DNA of 64,000 nucleotides from Verrucomicrobiales bacterium. Its GTDB lineage: Bacteria > Verrucomicrobiota > Verrucomicrobiia > Limisphaerales > UBA11320. Shown in pieces: positions 10,101-17,094 of the stretch. The DNA lies in assembly GCA_016793885.1 (NCBI GenBank), contig JAEUHE010000035.1:1-64000 (forward strand), given 5' to 3'. The first letter of the stretch is position 1. Each line of letters starts with the position of its first letter. A program made the translations under genes and the position numbers. The notes under the pieces were generated by a model. The model had not been told where the DNA came from. It did no database searches and saw only the letters and a program-made list of their open reading frames with translations.

Positions 10101-11337
10101 CGCCGAATCAGCCTATCGCCGACCCCTGGCCGAAGCGGAGGGTCAAGAGCTGCGGGAGCTGTATGGAAAGCTCCGTCAGCAAGAGCTGCCCCACGATGAG
10201 GCCGTGCGCTTCACGCTGGCCCGCCTGCTCGTATCACCCGCCTTTCTCTATCGCACCGAGAAGCCAGGGCCCGGAACCGAGCCGGGTCCCGTCGGGAATG
10301 ACGAGCTGGCGACGCGGTTGAGCTACTTTTTGTGGGCCTCGGCCCCGGATGCGACCCTACGCGAGGCGGCCGCCCGGAAGCGGCTGCAATCCCCCGAAGC
10401 GCTCGTCGCCGAAATGCGGCGCATGATAAAGGATCCGCGGGTGCGTCGGCTGGCCACCGAGTTCGCTTGCGCGTGGCTGCACGTGTATGACTTCGACCAA
10501 TTGAGCGAGAAGAGCGAGCGGCACTTCCCCACCTTCAACGGGCTGCGGGGAGCCATGTACGAGGAGACGATTCGTTTCTTCACGGACCTGTTTCAGCGGG
10601 GAGGATCGGTCCTGGAAATCCTGGATGCTGATCACGCCTTTCTCAATGGTGAACTCGCGAAACATTACGGGGTTCCGGCCGACAAGTTTGGATCGGGCAG
10701 CGACTGGCGCCGGGTCGACGGCATGAAGGCGTACGCCCGGGGAGGTATTCTCGGACAAGCCACCACGCTGGCCAAGATGTCGGGCGCCTCCCGTACGAGC
10801 CCGATTCTGCGCGGGAACTGGGTTGCCGAGGTGCTGCTGGGCGACAAGCTACCCAAACCTCCCAAGAATGTGCCACAGCTACCCGAGGACGAAGCTACGG
10901 AGACACTGACCATGCGCCAGCTGACAGAAAAGCATAGCAGCGATCCGAAGTGCATCGGCTGTCACCGTCGCATCGATCCCTACGGCTACTCGTTGGAAGG
11001 CTTTGACACCATCGGCCGCCATCGCGACCGTGATCTCGGCGGCCGGGCGCTGGATACTTCCGTCAAAACCATGGAGGGTGCCGCCTTTGAAGGCGTGGAG
11101 GGACTCCGGTCCTACCTGCTGAACCAGCGTCGGGACGGGTTCCTTAAACAGTTTTGCCGCAAGCTCCTGGGCTATTCTCTCGGGCGCAGCGTGATGCTGT
11201 CGGACACCCCCTTGATCAATGAGATGCGGCAGCAGTTGAAGGCCAATGATTACCGCGTTAGCGCCGCGCTGGAAACGATCGTCAAGAGCCGGCAGTTCCG
11301 TGAAATCCGGGGTCGGGAAGCGGCTTATGAAGAGTGA
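7102..11337 (+). CDS. PSD1-type cytochrome c / DUF1587-DUF1592-DUF1588-DUF1585 protein
   Basis: This 1411-residue exported protein has a signal peptide (VVPIAFLASAWVAVGAA) and a CLDCH haem motif at residues 52-56. A DUF1587-like segment (LSNAEYTYTLRDLTG, about 133-147) follows. The C-terminal half shows DUF1595 (AYRRPLAEAEGQELRELY), DUF1592 (TLARLLVSPAFLYR, LATRLSYFLWASAPD), DUF1588 (LAKMSGASRTSPILRGNWV), a second CxxCH (CIGCHRRIDPYGYSLEGFD, Cys1284) and DUF1585 (FCRKLLGYSLGRSV). The order is typical of planctomycete and verrucomicrobial surface cytochromes, whose reaction is unproven. It is longer than most members because of a large middle insert (about 200-990) that includes a carbohydrate-binding-like beta module. 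A DUF1552 gene follows 39 bases on, the usual partner. An ATG at 7117 is an alternative start. Confidence 0.92.
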   Translation: MNLSFMTDRIVVPIAFLASAWVAVGAATDSPSLQKLDQEYGAATHPILKQFCLDCHSTEKHKGDLDLERFKSFNDILKDPKVWQGVIEQISLNEMPPKEKPQPTPAQREQLLRWIGDALDEAAKARAGDPGPVVLRRLSNAEYTYTLRDLTGVNSLDPAKEFPGDSASGEGFMNVGNSLVMSPSLVTKYLDAAKEVARHAVLLPDGLRFSPSTSQRDWSEEALAAIRAFYARFSDSGGATSVNLQGIQFDTNAGGRLPLEKYLLATLAEREALRSGKKTLAQVAAERGLVTKYLSLLWQALEGTESSLLLDVVRSQWKTGVPGDAAAITKSIGEWQQALWRFTTVGHIGKRDGPKAWQIPVSPLSTGREIRLKLNAPADQKEITLYLSTSDAGDGSQHDYAVWENPRLSVPGRPDLALRDLRAATQVLTRDREQFFSNVSRCLAAAADWDASPNKLPLEQQAAKHGVDPSLLGAWLDALGIGSAEATIDSHLKSKMESAQGYDFIKGWTGADALSVLANSSSQHVRVPGNMKPHSVVVHPSPKLRVAVGWRSPVAGKVHIEGQVQHAHPECGNGVAWSLELRRGQTRQRLAVGTAQGAKEVKVGPIDALQVQPGDLLSMIISPRDGNHSCDTTAVDFTIRDGSKTWDLGQEVSPNILAGNPHSDSHGHDAVWHFYSEPDNGKGADSVLPTGSLLARWQTAPDTLTKNQLAAEVQTLLQSGGAGVAKDSPDSQLYRQLTSLSGPLISVARKALITQNSDPSPLTAGYGLDPNLFGKHPTGGTLKPTSLSVKAPSVLEVKLPADLVAGCEFVATGTLDPVAGIDGSVQMQASLTKPSLRAGPAASSAKEQGAKSTWSEGDRPLVFDSPILVAEGGQARERIERDFSSFRDLFPIALCYTKIVPVDEVVTLTLYYREDEALRRLLLDDQQAAELDRLWDELHYVSHDALKLVDAFEQLWQFATQDADPSAFTPMREPIQKRAAEFKKRLVETEPKHLEAVVRFAESAYRRPLAEAEGQELRELYGKLRQQELPHDEAVRFTLARLLVSPAFLYRTEKPGPGTEPGPVGNDELATRLSYFLWASAPDATLREAAARKRLQSPEALVAEMRRMIKDPRVRRLATEFACAWLHVYDFDQLSEKSERHFPTFNGLRGAMYEETIRFFTDLFQRGGSVLEILDADHAFLNGELAKHYGVPADKFGSGSDWRRVDGMKAYARGGILGQATTLAKMSGASRTSPILRGNWVAEVLLGDKLPKPPKNVPQLPEDEATETLTMRQLTEKHSSDPKCIGCHRRIDPYGYSLEGFDTIGRHRDRDLGGRALDTSVKTMEGAAFEGVEGLRSYLLNQRRDGFLKQFCRKLLGYSLGRSVMLSDTPLINEMRQQLKANDYRVSAALETIVKSRQFREIRGREAAYEE

Positions 11338-11376
11338 CAAATCCGCCGAATTCGCTATTATTGGGGTTAACCATCT

Positions 11377-12681
11377 ATGAGCACACATTCCTTTTCACGA
11401 CGGACCTTCCTTCGCGGCGTCGGCGTTACCATGGCGCTCCCCTGGATGGAATCCCTGACGGTCTGGGGCGACACTCCCACGCAGTCCAAGCCTTCTAGCG
11501 AAGCGCCGGTGCGACTCGCCGTGCTCTTCTCCGGGAATGGGTTTCATTCCAAGGAATGGTGGGCTCGGGGCGAAGGCAAACAGATGGAGCTCGGCAAGGT
11601 GCTGGCGCCGCTGCAGGACTTTCGCGAAAAGATGATTCTGGTCCGCGGCCTCTACAACGAGGAAGCGCTCAAGGGGAACATTCACAGTTCCCAGACGGGG
11701 AATCTGCTCTCCGGCGCGCCGCTCGCTTCCGGTGGTGAAATCCGTTCCGGAACCAGCATCGACCAGCTCCTGGCCCAGCGCTATGGGCACTCCACCAAGG
11801 TGCCCAGCCTCGTGCTGGGCTGCGAGAAGTCCAATCCCTCGGTGCATAAGAATTACTCGATGCTTTATAGCTCCCACATTTCCTGGAGCTCCCCCACCAC
11901 TCCCACACCGCTGGAAGTGTACCCGGCCCTCGCGTTCGACCGCCTGTTCAAGGATGAGGTGAGCAAAGGCGACAAGAGCGTGCTCGATGCCGTAATCTCG
12001 GATGCCAAGGACCTGCGACGGCAGATCAGCGTCAACGACCAGCGCAAACTCGACGAGTATTTGGATTCCGTTCGCGACGTCGAACAACGTATCGAGAACG
12101 CCGGCAAGAAGGGCGAGCTGCAAGGCTGGCGCCCCACTCTCAGCGCTCCCAACATGGCTCGCCCGGCCGATGGTATTCCGCAGGACATCGGCGAGCACAT
12201 GCGCTTGATGTGCGACATCATGGTTCTGGGTTTCCAGACCGACACGACTCGAATCTGCACCCTCAAGCTCAACAACGACCACAGCTCGTTGCGCTTCCCG
12301 AACTTGGGGGTTGATTACATGATTCACCATCTGCTGTCGCACTCCGACACTGCCGACTGGCTGAAGGTGAACCAGTTCTTTCTCCAGCAGCTGGGTTACA
12401 TCGCGGGGAAACTCGACGCGATTCAAGAGGGCTCGCGTACAGCGCTGGATAACACCATGTTGATGTACTGCTCGTCCATGATGACCGGTGGGCACGACGC
12501 CACCCAGTTGCCCGTGGTTCTGTTGGGTGGGGCCGGCGGCCGGCTCAAAGGCGGCCGCGTTTTGGACTACAAAGAGAAGCCCGAGCGGCAGATGTGCCGA
12601 TTGTATCTCTCCATGATGGACAAGATGAACGTCCGCCTGCCGAAGTTCGGCGACGCCACCAAGCCTCTGGAAGAGGTTTAA
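11377..12681 (+). CDS. DUF1552 domain protein, Tat-exported
   Basis: The 434-residue product opens with a twin-arginine signal (RRTFLRGVGVTMALPWMESL), so it is exported folded. The body has the DUF1552 pattern: VRLAVLFSGNGFHSKEWW, IHSSQTGNLLSG, TSIDQLLAQRYG, and YCSSMMTGGHDATQLPVVLLGGAGG near the C-terminus. The fold is alkaline-phosphatase/sulfatase-like by family knowledge, but the activity is not established. It almost always follows a PSD1-type cytochrome gene, as here, and the two products probably act together in the periplasm or at the surface. Confidence 0.93.
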   Translation: MSTHSFSRRTFLRGVGVTMALPWMESLTVWGDTPTQSKPSSEAPVRLAVLFSGNGFHSKEWWARGEGKQMELGKVLAPLQDFREKMILVRGLYNEEALKGNIHSSQTGNLLSGAPLASGGEIRSGTSIDQLLAQRYGHSTKVPSLVLGCEKSNPSVHKNYSMLYSSHISWSSPTTPTPLEVYPALAFDRLFKDEVSKGDKSVLDAVISDAKDLRRQISVNDQRKLDEYLDSVRDVEQRIENAGKKGELQGWRPTLSAPNMARPADGIPQDIGEHMRLMCDIMVLGFQTDTTRICTLKLNNDHSSLRFPNLGVDYMIHHLLSHSDTADWLKVNQFFLQQLGYIAGKLDAIQEGSRTALDNTMLMYCSSMMTGGHDATQLPVVLLGGAGGRLKGGRVLDYKEKPERQMCRLYLSMMDKMNVRLPKFGDATKPLEEV

Positions 12682-12996
12682 GGTGTGGTCGGAATCGGAG
12701 TCGTAAGCGATTTCAAACCCCATGGGCCGAGACGGCCCACGCTCCTTTCTAACGGACATTGATTTACAATGCCTTAGCACTCAAATCGGCTTGTAAAATC
12801 AGGTTTTGATGAGCCGTCAGCAAGAACAATTCGCTATTACTCGCTAGCCACTGAGACCAACTCCCGGACTGCGCTGTTGCTGGCAAAACCGCTGGCACAT
12901 CTGAACGCAGGTGAGATACCTCCGGGTGGCTAACAGCATATGGTTCGATTCCAACAGTTAGCACAAGCCAGCCAACACCTGATCTCTAGCTGGCAG
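12682..12996. other. Gene-free spacer with one partial tri-hairpin repeat
   Basis: The 315 bases after the DUF1552 gene have no credible ORF. Only one arm of the tri-hairpin repeat is present (GGGCCGAGACGGCCC, 12724-12738). A small imperfect dyad, GATTTACAA with TTGTAAAATC (12761-12800), follows. Base composition becomes visibly more AT-rich from here to about 14.03 kb, which fits the edge of an acquired segment. Confidence 0.5.
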
Positions 12997-13494
12997 TCAT
13001 TCTCGACTTGGCACTATCCACAAGATGTCACCTGCTTCTAACCGGGTTTCGAATAGTTCTCGCGCCGCTGGACCAGGATCACTTCGGTCGATGTATAAAG
13101 GGCCCTGAATTATCTTGAACCTCTTAAATACACGCACCTGAAAACGATTTAGTTTAGATCGTCCAATTCCATGCTGTGTCAGGATTCCCAAAACTGTGTT
13201 AGTGTTAATATTAGAGGAAAGTGTCACCTCACCTTGCATGGCGGAAAGCGTGGACATTATGTGAACGCTATTTTGCTTTATCCCCTTGATCACCTCTAAG
13301 TATGCACCACTTACGTCGCGCAAATCATTAATACGCTCTCTGAGGATTTGAGGAGCGAGGGCATTAACTGCGGCCACAGCATCATTGGAGGAGGGTGGAT
13401 TTGCTCCGTCTCTTTCGGCCGCGGAAGACTCGGTGTAGAGCAAGGAGCAAAGCAGCGAATACAACACGATCTTTATTGCAGTGCGTTTTAACAT
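12997..13494 (-). CDS. Small exported protein next to the Rhs tip; possible immunity or partner protein
   Basis: The 165-residue product starts with a signal peptide or membrane anchor (KIVLYSLLCSLLYTESSAAERD). The remainder is predicted mixed alpha/beta with NALAPQILRERINDLRD and a C-terminal DILWIVPSRE. I do not recognise a family. It lies 24 bases after the Rhs-tip fragment on the same strand, which is where an immunity gene would sit in a polymorphic-toxin module. Export to the periplasm would suit protection against a toxin acting there, but this is inference only. Base composition matches the AT-richer island rather than the flanking genes. Confidence 0.6.
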   Translation of the reverse strand: MLKRTAIKIVLYSLLCSLLYTESSAAERDGANPPSSNDAVAAVNALAPQILRERINDLRDVSGAYLEVIKGIKQNSVHIMSTLSAMQGEVTLSSNINTNTVLGILTQHGIGRSKLNRFQVRVFKRFKIIQGPLYIDRSDPGPAARELFETRLEAGDILWIVPSRE

Positions 13495-13518
13495 GTGAAT
13501 TGTTCGGCTTTTTGAGGT

Positions 13519-14049
13519 TTAATGGACCGTTGGAAACACTGGCACTTGTTCCCCATGATAATAGCTCCGTGGTGGAAGACCCAAATCCCAACGGATAGGG
13601 TTCTCGGTATAAAAAACGTTTTCTGGATCATCATAGTCTGGTGCGGCGTGCCCCAGTTCGTGCCCAATCAAGACAGCTGCGCCATCATCGCCGTCCGGTG
13701 GACTTTCCAACAACACATCCGTTTCACTTCTTTCCTCGGGCCCGAGCCCGTGCGGATTGTTCGCATTTAGCTGCACCGAACCGGGACATTCATCGCATAA
13801 AGTTCCTCCACCCGCGCTGCTGCCAGGCTTTATCGTGATTACCTTTCCAGGACACTTTCTTATCAGATTAGCTCCAGCGGGAGTTTGCAGTAATGCCATC
13901 AACGCTCTTCGCCAGCGCTCTATAAAATCCATAGAAGAATCAGCGTCAAACTGTATACTGAATAGATCCAACAAATCGATTTTATTGATGGGACTGTTTT
14001 TAAAGGATTGGTATAAATTATCACCTCCCTTAGGGCCGAGACGGCCCAC
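13519..14049 (-). CDS. Orphan Rhs/YD-repeat C-terminal tip with M91-like zinc metalloprotease motif
   Basis: The 176-residue frame begins with an Rhs core boundary: GGDNLYQSFKNSPINKIDLL is the usual NLY.F..N.P.N..D..GL signature found where the core hands over to the toxin domain. Residues about 35-176 form the tip. HELGH at 130-134, then ENPIRWDLGLPPRSYYHG, match the zinc-binding and downstream pattern of M91 (NleD-like) peptidase tips. The rest of a normal Rhs protein (over 1000 residues) is absent. The only upstream start, a GTG at 14049, lies inside a tri-hairpin repeat, so the 5' part seems replaced by repeat DNA. It may be a silent cassette or a relic rather than an expressed gene. Confidence 0.65.
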   Translation of the reverse strand: MGRLGPKGGDNLYQSFKNSPINKIDLLDLFSIQFDADSSMDFIERWRRALMALLQTPAGANLIRKCPGKVITIKPGSSAGGGTLCDECPGSVQLNANNPHGLGPEERSETDVLLESPPDGDDGAAVLIGHELGHAAPDYDDPENVFYTENPIRWDLGLPPRSYYHGEQVPVFPTVH

Positions 14050-14082
14050 ACTACACTGTAGCGTCGTCCATGCTGGACGATT
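14033..14082 (+). repeat. Tri-hairpin intergenic repeat, full copy
   Basis: Three adjacent dyads are present: GGGCCGAGACGGCCC (14033-14047), CTACACTGTAG (14051-14061) and TCGTCCATGCTGGACGA (14064-14080). The same order and spacing recur at 14145, 32404 and, inverted, 56003. Its left edge coincides with the truncated start of the Rhs-tip frame. Confidence 0.8.
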
Positions 14083-14144
14083 CCCCGGCCCCCCGAGCGC
14101 AGCGGGCTTAGACCTTCACCCTTTCCCTCCTCCCGACACCCCGT

Positions 14145-14194
14145 GGGCCGAGACGGCCCACACTACCTGTAGCGTCGTCCATGCTGGGCGATTC
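14145..14194 (+). repeat. Tri-hairpin intergenic repeat, full copy
   Basis: The second copy lies 112 bases after the first, in the same orientation. GGGCCGAGACGGCCC (14145-14159) is intact, the central dyad is one base shorter (CTACCTGTAG), and the third carries one substitution (GGGCGA for GGACGA). About 25 bases to its left (CTTTCCCTCCTCCC and CACCCC) are shared with the left flank of the copy at 32404, so the element may be nearer 80 bases. No gene lies between 14050 and 14320. Confidence 0.8.
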
Positions 14195-14320
14195 GCTTGC
14201 CCGGCGTCTCCACCCTTGACTCCAGCGTTCCTTCCTCCAAGACTTGAGGCGTACCCCAACGCAACGCTGCTGAGCAGCGACTGTGTTTTGCTCCCATTCA
14301 AATCAAGACCTCACAAACCT

Positions 14321-16975
14321 ATGAAGAAGGCTACCTTCCTCCTCATGACGGCCGGTCTGTGTTCGCTCGCGAACCCAGCCGGAGCAGCCATCACCGATAC
14401 ACTAGTCGGCCATTGGCGTTTCGATGAAACAGGCGACAGCACGGCTAAAGACTCCTCGAGTAGCGCCAACGATGGCGCGGTGGGAAACGCGCTGGGCGAC
14501 TCGCCCCTGTGGGGACCCGGCAAGATCGGCAATGCGCTGACCTTCCGCGGACCCATTGAAGGGAATGACTATGTGTCCGTGCCTAACTTTCCACGCTTTC
14601 TCTCCGTGTTCTCCGCGTCGGCCTGGGTGTGGGCTGACCCTCGGGATGGTACCTGGCCCCAAAGCACGATTCTCGAGAACGGCCTCGGCAGCGGCGGCCC
14701 GCTCGGCTTGGTCATCCGCAGCAAGAATCGGGATCAACAGTTCGGTCCCCTGGGCAATACCAGCTCCGACGGCGCGGGCCGTGTGGTCGTGAACGAAGCC
14801 GTTGGGTTCCCTACCGACAGCTGGCAACACGTCGGCGTGACCGCTGACGGCACAAAGATCCGTGTCTACCGCAACGGCATTGAGATAGCCTCGGCGGACT
14901 ATGATGGAACCCTGCTCGAATCATCCGCCGCTGCCCTCGGCATCGGGGCGACCCTGGACGATTCCGGGGCACCGAACGGAGCCTATTGGCAGGGCAAAAT
15001 CGACGACGTCGGGGTGTGGAGCGAGGCGCTCAGCGCCAGCCAAATGGCGGCGGTCTATAGTGCAGGCCTGACCGGCAAGGACCTCACGCAAGCCGATGGG
15101 TTCCTGAACCTGCCACCCACCATCGCCACCCAGCCGCAGGGCGTGACCCGCTTCGTCGGGGAATCCGTCTCGTTCTCGGTCAAAGCGGCCGGCAATGAGC
15201 CGCTCACGTACCAATGGATGCTCAACTCCAAACCGATCCCGGGAGCCACTGCGGCCACCTACACCATCGCCAGCGTGCGAAGTTCCGACGCTGGTCAATA
15301 CATTGTCGTCGTCTCAAACCCGGGCGGTAACGTCGACAGCCTTCCCGCCAGCCTCACCGTAAACGCGGCCGGGCTCAATACCGGCCTCATCGGGTATTGG
15401 AAGTTTGATGAAACAACGGGCGACAGCGCAGCCGACTCCTCCTCAGGAAACCATGCCGGCACTCTAGGGAATTCCGCCGGCGATGATTCTCAATGGGTCG
15501 AAGGTCAAATCGGCGGCGCTCTGCAGTTGGGCGGGCCGTCCACGCGCCAATATGTGCTGGTGAACGACTACGCCAAACCGGCCTCGACCCTCACCGTCTC
15601 TGCCTGGGTTTTCGCCGATGCCTTGGGCAGCTGGGCGTCGTTTGTGAAGAACTGGGGTGGCTCGGATGCCGGCCAGTTTCACTTCGGCATCTTCGCAGAC
15701 GGACAACATCAGAACATTTACATCAAGCAAACCGACGGAAAGACTCCGAACGTCAGCGACCCGGATCCATTCCCCATCGGCGAGTGGCAACACGTGGCGG
15801 TCGTGTGCGATGGCTCCAAGGTTAGGCTGTATCGCGGCGGGATCGAAGTCGCCTCCACCGATTACGACGGTACCTTGGTGATGCCCCCGATGAACTGCAT
15901 CGGCATCGGCTCCAAGCTGAGCAATGATTGCAGTGGTGCCGACACCGGAGCCCCGGGATTCTGGCAAGGCAAGATGGACGACGTGGGGATCTGGAATCGT
16001 GGGCTGAGCCCGCAAGAGATTCAGGCCATCTTCAAGCGCGGCCAAGCCGGCAAAGCCTTGGATGACATCGTCATCACGGACGGTCTGATCGGATACTTCC
16101 CTCTCGACGAGACCACCGGGCTCACCGCCGCCGACTCCTCGCCGGACAATCACCCCGGCACCCTGGGCGGCTTCGGCGAAGACGACTCGCAATGGGTCGA
16201 GGGACGGATCGGCGGCTCGCTCCAGTTCGGCGGACCTTCTTCAAAGCAGTTCGTGCAGGTCGAAGATTATGCCAAACCGACCTCCACCCTGACCGTTTCC
16301 CTCTGGGCCTTTGCCGATCAGCTGGGCAGCTGGGCATCGTTTGTAAAAAACTGGGGCGGTTCCGATGCGGGCCAGTTTCACTTCGGGATTTTCGCCGACG
16401 GCCAGCATCAGAACATTTATATCAAGCAGGCCGACGGGAAGACACCCAACGTCAGTGATCCAGACCCGTTCCCGATCGGAGAATGGCAGCATGCTGCCGT
16501 TGTTTGCGACGGCTCGAAGGTCCGACTCTATCGCAACGGTATCGAGGTCGCGTCCACCGACTATGATGGCACGCTGGTCTTGCCGCCCATGAACTGCATC
16601 GGCATCGGAGCCAAACTCAACAACGGATGCACAGGAGCGGACACCGGAGCCCCCGGATTCTGGCACGGCAAGATGGACGATATCGGTATCTGGAATCGTG
16701 GGCTCTCACCGGCTGAGATCCAGGCCATCTACGAGGCCGGCCAAGCAGGTAGCCCACTGGTGCAAGCTGTCGTTGTGAGCCGCGCCCGGCTGGCATTCAC
16801 CCGCGCCGCCAACGATTTGGTGCTGTCCTGGGCTCAAGCCGGCTATGTGCTCCAGGAGAATACCGACATCAGCAAAGCCGATGGCTGGACCGACACCCAA
16901 GGCGGTGGTGCCAGCCCGGTGACCGTGCCGATCGCGAACGCCGGTGGTAAATTCTACCGGCTACACAAACCCTGA
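14321..16975 (+). CDS. Secreted protein with three LamG domains and one Ig-like domain
   Basis: The 884-residue product starts with a signal peptide (MKKATFLLMTAGLCSLANPAGA). LamG/concanavalin-like domain 1 spans about 25-245 (LVGHWRFDETGD to IDDVGVWSEALSASQ). An Ig-like domain follows at about 262-350 (PPTIATQPQGVTRFVGESVS, YQWMLNSKPIPGA, SSDAGQYIVVVSN). LamG domains 2 (353-582) and 3 (587-815) are near-identical in sequence. The end carries the common C-terminal module (LVLSWAQAGYVLQE to FYRLHKP). The open frame runs back to 13757, but that part is a translation of repeats, and the signal peptide fixes the ATG at 14321. Binding of extracellular glycans is the likely role (inference). Confidence 0.9.
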   Translation: MKKATFLLMTAGLCSLANPAGAAITDTLVGHWRFDETGDSTAKDSSSSANDGAVGNALGDSPLWGPGKIGNALTFRGPIEGNDYVSVPNFPRFLSVFSASAWVWADPRDGTWPQSTILENGLGSGGPLGLVIRSKNRDQQFGPLGNTSSDGAGRVVVNEAVGFPTDSWQHVGVTADGTKIRVYRNGIEIASADYDGTLLESSAAALGIGATLDDSGAPNGAYWQGKIDDVGVWSEALSASQMAAVYSAGLTGKDLTQADGFLNLPPTIATQPQGVTRFVGESVSFSVKAAGNEPLTYQWMLNSKPIPGATAATYTIASVRSSDAGQYIVVVSNPGGNVDSLPASLTVNAAGLNTGLIGYWKFDETTGDSAADSSSGNHAGTLGNSAGDDSQWVEGQIGGALQLGGPSTRQYVLVNDYAKPASTLTVSAWVFADALGSWASFVKNWGGSDAGQFHFGIFADGQHQNIYIKQTDGKTPNVSDPDPFPIGEWQHVAVVCDGSKVRLYRGGIEVASTDYDGTLVMPPMNCIGIGSKLSNDCSGADTGAPGFWQGKMDDVGIWNRGLSPQEIQAIFKRGQAGKALDDIVITDGLIGYFPLDETTGLTAADSSPDNHPGTLGGFGEDDSQWVEGRIGGSLQFGGPSSKQFVQVEDYAKPTSTLTVSLWAFADQLGSWASFVKNWGGSDAGQFHFGIFADGQHQNIYIKQADGKTPNVSDPDPFPIGEWQHAAVVCDGSKVRLYRNGIEVASTDYDGTLVLPPMNCIGIGAKLNNGCTGADTGAPGFWHGKMDDIGIWNRGLSPAEIQAIYEAGQAGSPLVQAVVVSRARLAFTRAANDLVLSWAQAGYVLQENTDISKADGWTDTQGGGASPVTVPIANAGGKFYRLHKP

Positions 16976-17009
16976 GCACAAGCTCCTCGGTTAACTCCTC
17001 CTAGATCAA

Positions 17010-17040
17010 GAGGCGACCAGGTGAAACCCCTGGCCGCCTC
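17010..17040. terminator. Bidirectional terminator between the two LamG genes
   Basis: A 12-base stem (GAGGCGACCAGG with CCTGGCCGCCTC, one mismatch) and a short loop lie between the convergent LamG genes. TTTCATTT follows on the plus side. It is placed to end both transcripts. Confidence 0.7.
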
Positions 17041-17094
17041 TTTCATTTGTGGGCATTCCGCCCAGTGGGTGAAACCACCCTGAAGGTTCGGATG

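Noticed and set aside
12761-12800. Dyad GATTTACAA / TTGTAAAATC as a tRNA remnant or att site
   Set aside because: No cloverleaf, anticodon arm or matching second copy was found.
14020-14028. Perfect Shine-Dalgarno-like GGAGGTGAT on the minus strand in the Rhs tip
   Set aside because: No ATG, GTG or TTG in frame follows at a usable distance; it encodes GGD of the Rhs core boundary.
14033-14060. Recurring peptide GPRRPTLHCSVVHAGRF in several frames (14 kb, 32.4 kb, 56 kb)
   Set aside because: It is the translation of the tri-hairpin repeat, not a protein family; it also wrongly lengthens the LamG/Ig and TIM-barrel frames.
14033-14194. Two near-identical units 112 bases apart considered as a CRISPR start
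   Set aside because: Only two units, each with three internal dyads, spacing too large, and scattered single copies elsewhere.
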